Of a stretch of 64,000 nt of DNA, positions 59,194 to 64,000 are shown in pieces (position 1 is the stretch's first letter; each line of letters opens with the position of its first letter). Source of the stretch: Shimia sp. Alg240-R146 (lineage in GTDB: Bacteria > Pseudomonadota > Alphaproteobacteria > Rhodobacterales > Rhodobacteraceae). Location of the stretch: assembly GCF_947331465.1 (NCBI RefSeq), contig NZ_CAMZOK010000001.1:1488001-1552000 (forward strand). The letters are read 5' to 3'. The notes beneath the pieces are model-generated. The model did not search any database. It saw only the letters and a program-made list of their open reading frames with translations, and had not been told where the DNA came from. Both the position numbers and the translations under genes were made by a program.

Positions 59194-60096
59194 TTATCCT
59201 CCGAACTCAACTATCACAGCGCCGAGTGCGATCAATGCCATAAGAGCAATGCGGCGCGGGCCTACGGTCTCCTTTAGCACCAGCCAGCCGATCAACGCGG
59301 CAAAAACCGGAGAGGTTTCGCGCAGCACAGCGGCTTCGCCAACGCTGTCCAGTCGGGTGGCCATCATGACAGAGCCAAAGCTGGCAAAAGCCACCAGTCC
59401 GCCGATAAATCCCCGCACCATGAGAGGCCCCGGGGTGGGGGCGTCGACCATGGATCGCCAGCGCAGATACGCCAGCACCGGAAACACCAACCCGTCGATG
59501 AAAAAGAACCACGCGAGGAAGGTGAAAGGGTTAGCGGTGGCACGGATGCCGTAGGCGTCAAAGGTCGTATAAAGTGCGACAAAAAAGCCGGTGAAGACAG
59601 CGATCACCATCGCGGAGACCAGAGTGTCGCGACCCTCGGTCATGAAGAACATGTTGTAGATGGCAAGGCCGAGGATGCCGGACATCAGAACCAGCACGCC
59701 CAACCATTGCGTGCCGGTAAATGTCTCACCAAATATCAGGTAGGCGCCGATTACGGTGAAGAACGGACCGATGCCGCGCACCACCGGATAGACCACGGTA
59801 TAAGCGCCTTTGGTGTAGGCCCAGCTTTGCAGAAATTTGTAGCCCAAGTGGATCACGAAGGCGCCAGCAAAGATTGGCCACATGTGCGGTTCGGGCCACG
59901 GCACCAGAAAAAAGGCAAAGGGCGCGGCCATAGCGGCGTAGCTGAAATCAATCGCACCGCGGGTGAGCCAGGGATCGTGGCGGCCTTTTTGCAGGGCGCC
60001 AAAGACCGCGTGCAGGAAAGCGGCCAGCAGGGCGAGGGCCAGAGCAAGCTGGGCGCCGGCGGGCGTGCCCTCCAGAGAGACCAGCCATTCACTCAT
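59194..60096 (-). CDS. DMT superfamily (EamA-type) transporter
   Basis: A 300-residue permease with ten helices in two EamA repeats. The first contains AYTKGAYTVVYPVVRGIGPF and the second GFIGGLVAFASFGSVMMATR followed by LRETSPVFAALIGWLVLKE, the usual second-repeat signature. Substrates of this superfamily include amino acids and metabolites; none can be given. It begins 10 bases after the ftsY stop and precedes yciB by 10 bases, so the three are one transcription unit. Confidence 0.88.
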   Translation of the reverse strand: MSEWLVSLEGTPAGAQLALALALLAAFLHAVFGALQKGRHDPWLTRGAIDFSYAAMAAPFAFFLVPWPEPHMWPIFAGAFVIHLGYKFLQSWAYTKGAYTVVYPVVRGIGPFFTVIGAYLIFGETFTGTQWLGVLVLMSGILGLAIYNMFFMTEGRDTLVSAMVIAVFTGFFVALYTTFDAYGIRATANPFTFLAWFFFIDGLVFPVLAYLRWRSMVDAPTPGPLMVRGFIGGLVAFASFGSVMMATRLDSVGEAAVLRETSPVFAALIGWLVLKETVGPRRIALMALIALGAVIVEFGG

Positions 60097-60106
60097 CGGT
60101 GCGCGC

Positions 60107-61363
60107 TCACCCTTTTTCCAATCCGGTCAATGCCGCTGCAAACTCTTCAGGATCAAAGGGTTGCAGGTCATCGATTTGCTCGCCGACGCCAATGGCGTGG
60201 ATCGGCAGACCGAATTTGTCGGCAAGGCTGACGAGGATACCGCCTTTGGCGGTGCCGTCGAGTTTGGTCATCACAAGGCCTGACACATCGGCGAGCTTCT
60301 GGAAGGTTTCGACCTGAGAAATCGCGTTCTGGCCGGTTGTGGCGTCAAGCACCAGCAAGGTGTTGTGGGGTGCGTCTGGGTCTTTCTTGCGGATCACGCG
60401 TACGATTTTGGCGAGCTCCTCCATCAGATCCTGACGGTTTTGCAGGCGACCTGCGGTGTCGATCATCAAAAGGTCAGCGCCGTCGGCTTCGGCCTTGGTC
60501 ATGGCGTCAAAGGCGAGGCTGGCGGGATCAGAGCCTTCGGGGGCGGTCAAGACGGGCACGCCGGCTCGGTCACCCCAGACTTGCAGCTGCTCAACGGCTG
60601 CGGCGCGGAAGGTGTCGCCAGCTGCGATCACCACCGATTTTCCGGCGTTGCGGAACTGGCTGGCGAGTTTGCCGATGGTTGTGGTTTTGCCGGAGCCGTT
60701 CACGCCGACAACCAGCACCACCTGCGGCTTGGTTGGATAGAGCGGCATGGGGCGGGCGACTGTGTCCATGATGCGGCTGATTTCGCCCGCAAGCAGTTCC
60801 TTGATCTCGCGAGACGACACGCGGCGGCCCATGCGGCCTTCGGCGATGTTGGCGGTCACGCGCAAGGCGGTGTCCACGCCCATATCCGAGGTGATGAGCA
60901 GCTCTTCGAGTTGCTCGAGCATGTCGTCGTCGAGTTCGCGTTTGACCTCAGTGGGGGCTGTGGTGCGCCCTGTCAGACGGGCGAGCAGGCCGGGTTTGGC
61001 GGCAGGTGCCGGTTCGGGCGTGGGGGCGGGTTGCGGCGCAGGGGCCGGTTTGGCGGTTGGTGCAGGTGTTGGCTGGGGCGTCGCTGGGGCAGGCGCCGGT
61101 TTGGGGGTCGCAACGGGCTGGGGCGCTGGCTCAGCGACTGGCGTTGGGACGACGGGTTCCGGGGGTGGGGCTGGCGTTGGGTCGGGCGTCGGCTCAGGCT
61201 GCTTTTCCGCCTGTGGTTCAGGTGCGGGTTCAGGCGCCGCCGCTGGTTCAGGTGCCGCGACCGCCTCTTCCGCGCCGCCGTCTTCGACAATGGCGTCCAG
61301 CCCTTCTTCGAGTTTGGAGCTGGATTTGAACAGCCGGTCTTTGAGCTTGGAAAAAAACGCCAT
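60107..61363 (-). CDS. ftsY: signal recognition particle receptor FtsY
   Basis: A 418-residue SRP receptor GTPase. The N-terminal A-domain is acidic and unusual: residues about 37-124 are a Pro/Ala/Glu-rich low-complexity stretch, then the N-domain begins [16 protein letters not shown]. The GTPase domain has [19 protein letters not shown] (G1), [32 protein letters not shown] (G3) and [12 protein letters not shown] (G4). All GTPase motifs are intact. GGAGG precedes the ATG. It receives ribosome-nascent-chain-SRP complexes at the inner membrane. Confidence 0.97.
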   Translation of the reverse strand: MAFFSKLKDRLFKSSSKLEEGLDAIVEDGGAEEAVAAPEPAAAPEPAPEPQAEKQPEPTPDPTPAPPPEPVVPTPVAEPAPQPVATPKPAPAPATPQPTPAPTAKPAPAPQPAPTPEPAPAAKPGLLARLTGRTTAPTEVKRELDDDMLEQLEELLITSDMGVDTALRVTANIAEGRMGRRVSSREIKELLAGEISRIMDTVARPMPLYPTKPQVVLVVGVNGSGKTTTIGKLASQFRNAGKSVVIAAGDTFRAAAVEQLQVWGDRAGVPVLTAPEGSDPASLAFDAMTKAEADGADLLMIDTAGRLQNRQDLMEELAKIVRVIRKKDPDAPHNTLLVLDATTGQNAISQVETFQKLADVSGLVMTKLDGTAKGGILVSLADKFGLPIHAIGVGEQIDDLQPFDPEEFAAALTGLEKG

Positions 61364-61413
61364 CGGGGCCTCCGAAAAAAGTCTTCACTCCACTTAGTCT
61401 TATTCGCAAGGAC

Positions 61414-62091
61414 TTAAAAGAGTGGCGTGGCCCAACCGCTGCCGGCAAGGATCAGGAATTGACCGCCTGCATAAAGCAGCCAGAGCGCAACGGAGGCTGG
61501 CCGTTGCAAGCGGGACTTGTCGGATATGCGAAACAGCTGCAGTGACAGGATGGTGTCAGACGCCAGAAAGGCAAACGCGCCAAAGGTGGCGAGCGGAAGT
61601 GCGGGCAAGCCAAGTGCGGTGAGCCCCATAAGCGATATCAGGATGACATAGATGCGCACCGGCCAGCGCATGTCGCCGGTAAACGGGATTAGCCAGCGTT
61701 CGGTTGAGAGCGCAAAAACGACGATGGCGGCGATAAAGGGCCACGGCGCGTCCAGCGGGCCAGTGCCGAGCGTCCAAAAATGCACAACGTAGCCGACGTG
61801 GGCGGCAGCAAACGCGATGAGGCCGATCAGGAAGGGGCGCTCGCCGTCGCGCGCCAGCGCGATGTCCCCCACAGCGGAGAGCAAAAGAGCAATGACAACG
61901 GCGGGGTGGCCGAAGCTGATCCATGCGGCCGCCGCGAAAGCGGGCATTGGGATGGCTTTGACGATGGTTTTGGCACGGCTAGGTGGGCGGTGGCAGAAAA
62001 ACACCGCATAGATCAGAGCCGCAAGCAGGCCGACCCCGATGAAGACAAATTTTAGGGTCTGTCGCAGGGCGATGATTTCAAATGGTGTCAT
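61414..62091 (-). CDS. YhhN-family lysoplasmalogenase-like membrane protein
   Basis: A 225-residue protein with about eight helices. Markers are ALLLSAVGDIALARDGERPF (GD motif) and FLASDTILSLQLF with the conserved S-D, both of the YhhN/TMEM86 family whose members hydrolyse lysoplasmalogens. Bacterial function is mostly unproven. I chose ATG 62091, which removes an unlikely 25-residue N-terminal extension. It lies upstream of ftsY in the same direction, 50 bases before the ftsY start. Confidence 0.85.
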   Translation of the reverse strand: MTPFEIIALRQTLKFVFIGVGLLAALIYAVFFCHRPPSRAKTIVKAIPMPAFAAAAWISFGHPAVVIALLLSAVGDIALARDGERPFLIGLIAFAAAHVGYVVHFWTLGTGPLDAPWPFIAAIVVFALSTERWLIPFTGDMRWPVRIYVILISLMGLTALGLPALPLATFGAFAFLASDTILSLQLFRISDKSRLQRPASVALWLLYAGGQFLILAGSGWATPLF

Positions 62092-62208
62092 GAGGGCCTT
62101 GGATGGCTGGTTTTCGGTGACCTTAGCGGTGACACGCTGAGGTGCAAACGAAAAGGACCGCACCAAGGCACCCCAGATGTCGTGTTTCCAAGTTGTGGCG
62201 AGAGGACG

Positions 62209-62460
62209 TCAGCCGCTTGCCATACCCGCGATCATTGCGCCCAAAGCAACCAGATGAACCAACATCAACGCTTTGTCGTTCCACATCGCACCGACCGCGA
62301 ACCATCCCAGCACGCCGATCAAGAACAGGTAGAGGTTCCAAGGTGTCCATCCGAACCCTGTTGCGGTGTAGCCCATAATTTGAATGATGGACGCGCCCCA
62401 TTTGACCGCAAATACGATGCGGTCATGTTGAGGTTTTAGGATGGCGACGTCAGACGGCAC
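62209..62460 (-). CDS. small two- to three-helix membrane protein, unknown
   Basis: An 83-residue protein beginning at GTG 62460. After a polar N-terminus it has AVKWGASIIQIMGYTATGFG, then a LYLFLIGVLGWFAVG helix, then ALMLVHLVALGAMIAGM. The pattern is like small conserved membrane proteins in Rhodobacteraceae, but I cannot name a family. It overlaps the end of the SDR gene by 11 bases, indicating co-translation. No partner or activity is evident. It is unlikely to be a shadow since it has clear membrane segments and is on the same strand as the SDR. Confidence 0.65.
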   Translation of the reverse strand: MPSDVAILKPQHDRIVFAVKWGASIIQIMGYTATGFGWTPWNLYLFLIGVLGWFAVGAMWNDKALMLVHLVALGAMIAGMASG

Positions 62461-63154
62461 GGGTCAATCCGCCGTCTATGCGCAGGTTTTGGCCGGTCAT
62501 GTACCCGCCACCACTGGAGGCCAAGAGGGAAATCACGGAAGACACTTCTTGCGTATTGCCATAGCGCCCCATCGGGATGCGGGCTTTGCGGTCTTCGGTT
62601 TCGGGCAAGCTGTCGATGAAGCCGGGCAGGACATTGTTCATTCGAATGTTGTCGGCGGCATATTTGTCGGAAAAGAGTTTGGTGAAAGCAGCCAATCCCG
62701 CGCGGAACACGCCAGACGTCGGGAACAGTGGGTCGGGTTCAAAGGCCGCAAATGTTGAAATGTTGATGATTGCGCCTCCCCCTTGGGACTGCATCAAAGG
62801 TGTGACCAGTCTGGTCGGGCGGATGATGTTCATCAGGTAGACCTCCATACCCGTGTGCCAGTCGTCGTCCGAGATTTCCAGCACCGGACCTTTGGGGCCA
62901 TGGCCTGCAGAATTGACAAGGACGTCGACACGGCCCCATCGTTTTACAGCGCCGTCAACCAATGCGGATAGGGCGTCAGGATCGGTGTTGGACCCAGTCA
63001 CGCCAAAGCCGCCCAATTCGGTTCCAAGCGCCTCGCCTTTGCCGGAAGAGGATAGGACGCCTACCTTAAATCCATCCGCGGCCAATTGGCGGGCGGCGTC
63101 TGCGCCCATTCCGCTTCCGCCAGCTGTGATGAGCGCAACTTTTACTACAGTCAT
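62450..63154 (-). CDS. short-chain dehydrogenase/reductase (SDR) under LysR divergent control
   Basis: A 234-residue SDR. VALITAGGSGMGADAARQLA contains the G-x3-G-x-G cofactor loop. VLVNSAGHGPKGPV has NSAG in place of the usual NNAG. In the catalytic region the serine stands in IINISTFAAFEPDPLFPTS, and the normal Y-x3-K appears as FRAGLAAFTK, so the catalytic tyrosine is replaced by phenylalanine or lies elsewhere. The activity is therefore uncertain. GGAGAGACC precedes the ATG. It is divergent from a LysR regulator with 99 bases between them. Confidence 0.82.
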   Translation of the reverse strand: MTVVKVALITAGGSGMGADAARQLAADGFKVGVLSSSGKGEALGTELGGFGVTGSNTDPDALSALVDGAVKRWGRVDVLVNSAGHGPKGPVLEISDDDWHTGMEVYLMNIIRPTRLVTPLMQSQGGGAIINISTFAAFEPDPLFPTSGVFRAGLAAFTKLFSDKYAADNIRMNNVLPGFIDSLPETEDRKARIPMGRYGNTQEVSSVISLLASSGGGYMTGQNLRIDGGLTRAV

Positions 63155-63165
63155 TTGGTCTCTCC

Positions 63166-63219
63166 ATTCTCAAGTACCCATAATTATATGCCATTCCGGA
63201 GGGGTGCGCTCTTGAGAAT
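63166..63219. promoter_or_regulatory. paired inverted repeat in the SDR/LysR divergent promoter
   Basis: ATTCTCAAG (63166-63174) and CTTGAGAAT (63211-63219) are exact complements 36 bases apart. They span the middle of the divergent promoter region, which fits a LysR-type regulator contacting two sites. The regulator is the adjacent gene. Confidence 0.4.
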
Positions 63220-63253
63220 TGATGTTTCGTGACTGTAGGGATACTATTGTCAA

Positions 63254-64000
63254 ATGAGCCAACTTCCTCCTTTGAACGGATTGCGCGCTTTTGACGTGGC
63301 TGGCCGCTGTCTGAATTTTCGGGCGGCTGCCGATGAATTGGGCGTTACGCAGGGGGCGGTTGCCCAGCATGTGCGTCAGCTTGAAGCTTATCTCGGCACC
63401 AAGTTGTTTGAGAGATTGCCCAAAGGGGTCGCGCTTACGTCTGTTGGGCGGCGGTATCACGGGACGGTTGCGACTGCGTTTGAAGCGCTGCGCACTGCAA
63501 CCGATGACTTGAAGCCCGAACCGGGCAAAGTGCTGGTCAGTGTCACGCCGACGTTTGCGGCAAAGTGGCTGATCCCCAACTTGCCGGATTTTTCGGCCAA
63601 GCATCCCGAGATTGACCTTCGGATATTGGCGACAGAAAAGGTATCAAGCTTTCACAGCGACGGGATTGATCTTGCTGTGCGGCAAGGAGAGCCCCCTTTT
63701 GGTGCGGTGCTGGAGGCCCATCTTTTGTTTCGGCAAGAGGTGATTGCGGTTGCCGCGCCCAGTCTGGTCGAGGGGCAGGCGCTGCCAGTTGATGCAGAAG
63801 GATTGGCGAAACTGCCAAAGTTGCATGACACCCATGATCTTTGGCCGGAATTTCTGAGACTAAAGGATGTGGAAGACAAGAGCGGGCGCGGGTTGCGATT
63901 GAGCCAGACGTCTTTGGCCGTGGACGCGGCGCTTTTTGGGCAGGGGGTGGCATTGGTAAGTCGTTTTCTGGTGGCGGGCGATCTCGCTGCCAAACGGCTG
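63254..64000 (+). CDS. LysR-family transcriptional regulator (GcvA-like), 3' truncated
   Basis: The first 249 codons of a LysR gene, open to the window end. MSQLPPLNGLRAFDVAGRCL opens the helix-turn-helix domain, with FRAAADELGVTQGAVAQHV as the recognition region around residues 24-42. The effector domain starts near residue 90 (GKVLVSVTPTFAAKWLIPNL) and includes GIDLAVRQGEPP, features of the GcvA/AmpR subgroup. It probably controls the divergent SDR gene. The start ATG 63254 was chosen by the LysR N-terminal pattern. The C-terminal end is missing, so effector type cannot be judged. Confidence 0.9.
   Translation, partial: MSQLPPLNGLRAFDVAGRCLNFRAAADELGVTQGAVAQHVRQLEAYLGTKLFERLPKGVALTSVGRRYHGTVATAFEALRTATDDLKPEPGKVLVSVTPTFAAKWLIPNLPDFSAKHPEIDLRILATEKVSSFHSDGIDLAVRQGEPPFGAVLEAHLLFRQEVIAVAAPSLVEGQALPVDAEGLAKLPKLHDTHDLWPEFLRLKDVEDKSGRGLRLSQTSLAVDAALFGQGVALVSRFLVAGDLAAKRL

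Noticed and set aside
60990-61260. Apparent tandem DNA repeat
   Set aside because: It is explained by the Pro/Ala/Glu-rich codons of FtsY and has no fixed repeat unit.
1-64000. tRNA, rRNA, CRISPR, insertion sequence or prophage
   Set aside because: Reading both strands I found no cloverleaf, no regularly spaced repeats, no transposase or integrase motif and no phage structural genes.

Overview
The window is a stretch of chromosome from an alphaproteobacterium of the Rhodobacteraceae (Roseobacter-like). The evidence is the moderately high GC, and the joint presence of ethylmalonyl-CoA pathway genes (malyl-CoA thioesterase, mesaconyl-CoA hydratase, ethylmalonyl-CoA mutase, crotonyl-CoA carboxylase/reductase), an alphaproteobacterial sdhCDAB locus, an HvrA-type H-NS protein, a TauE/TIGR02186 pair and many genes of the Roseobacter core set. 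I found no rRNA, tRNA, CRISPR array, insertion sequence or phage genes. It reads as ordinary chromosome with a few accessory patches.

Layout. 1-7.5 kb: end of a malyl-CoA thioesterase gene, an NnrU-like membrane protein, a DUF1737 protein, mch, a DUF1194 von Willebrand protein, then sdhC-sdhD-sdhA, a sulfotransferase-like gene and sdhB. Mesaconyl-CoA hydration and malyl-CoA cleavage feed the C4 part of central metabolism, where succinate dehydrogenase acts. 7.5-11.5 kb: a 49-residue protein, a KstD-like flavoprotein paired with a DUF1989 protein, and a NADAR-domain protein. 11.5-18 kb: deoD, an H-NS-family gene, ecm, a PlsB-like acyltransferase and ccr. 18-23 kb: a low-GC orphan, a RecD-like helicase with an SDR, and the TIGR02186/TauE pair. 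23-28 kb: a BMP-type (nucleoside-like) ABC importer operon with an embedded NTF2-like protein.

28-34 kb: an Fe-S/tRNA-modification operon (NifU, GFA, TsaB, RimI) with an Irr/ICE-like palindrome upstream, a universal stress protein, a branched-chain aminotransferase and a Tat-exported PhoX phosphatase. 34-38.6 kb is the most unusual part. A three-gene operon (exported amidohydrolase, YtkA-like secreted protein, di-haem MauG/CcpA-like peroxidase) lies between an intact VOC gene and a truncated duplicate of that gene with its promoter region. 38.6-46.6 kb: trpS, a rhomboid-fold protein lacking the catalytic residues, an HdeD-like protein, murJ, glnD and a LpoA-like lipoprotein.

46.6-64 kb is mostly housekeeping: rsmI, yraN, gshB, a YifB/ComM ATPase, a glutathione transferase with a cysteine-bearing tail, a phosphatase with cobU, a ChaN protein, coaBC-dut and a membrane-anchored MoeB, an M3 peptidase, the ftsY-eamA-yciB operon, a lysoplasmalogenase-like protein, and an SDR divergent from a LysR gene cut by the window end.

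I saw no single obvious new multi-gene system. The best candidates for something undescribed are the amidohydrolase/YtkA/MauG operon inside the VOC duplication, the sulfotransferase-like gene inside sdh, the conserved-looking pseudo-rhomboid, and the palindromes in front of sdhC, ecm/ccr and nifU.
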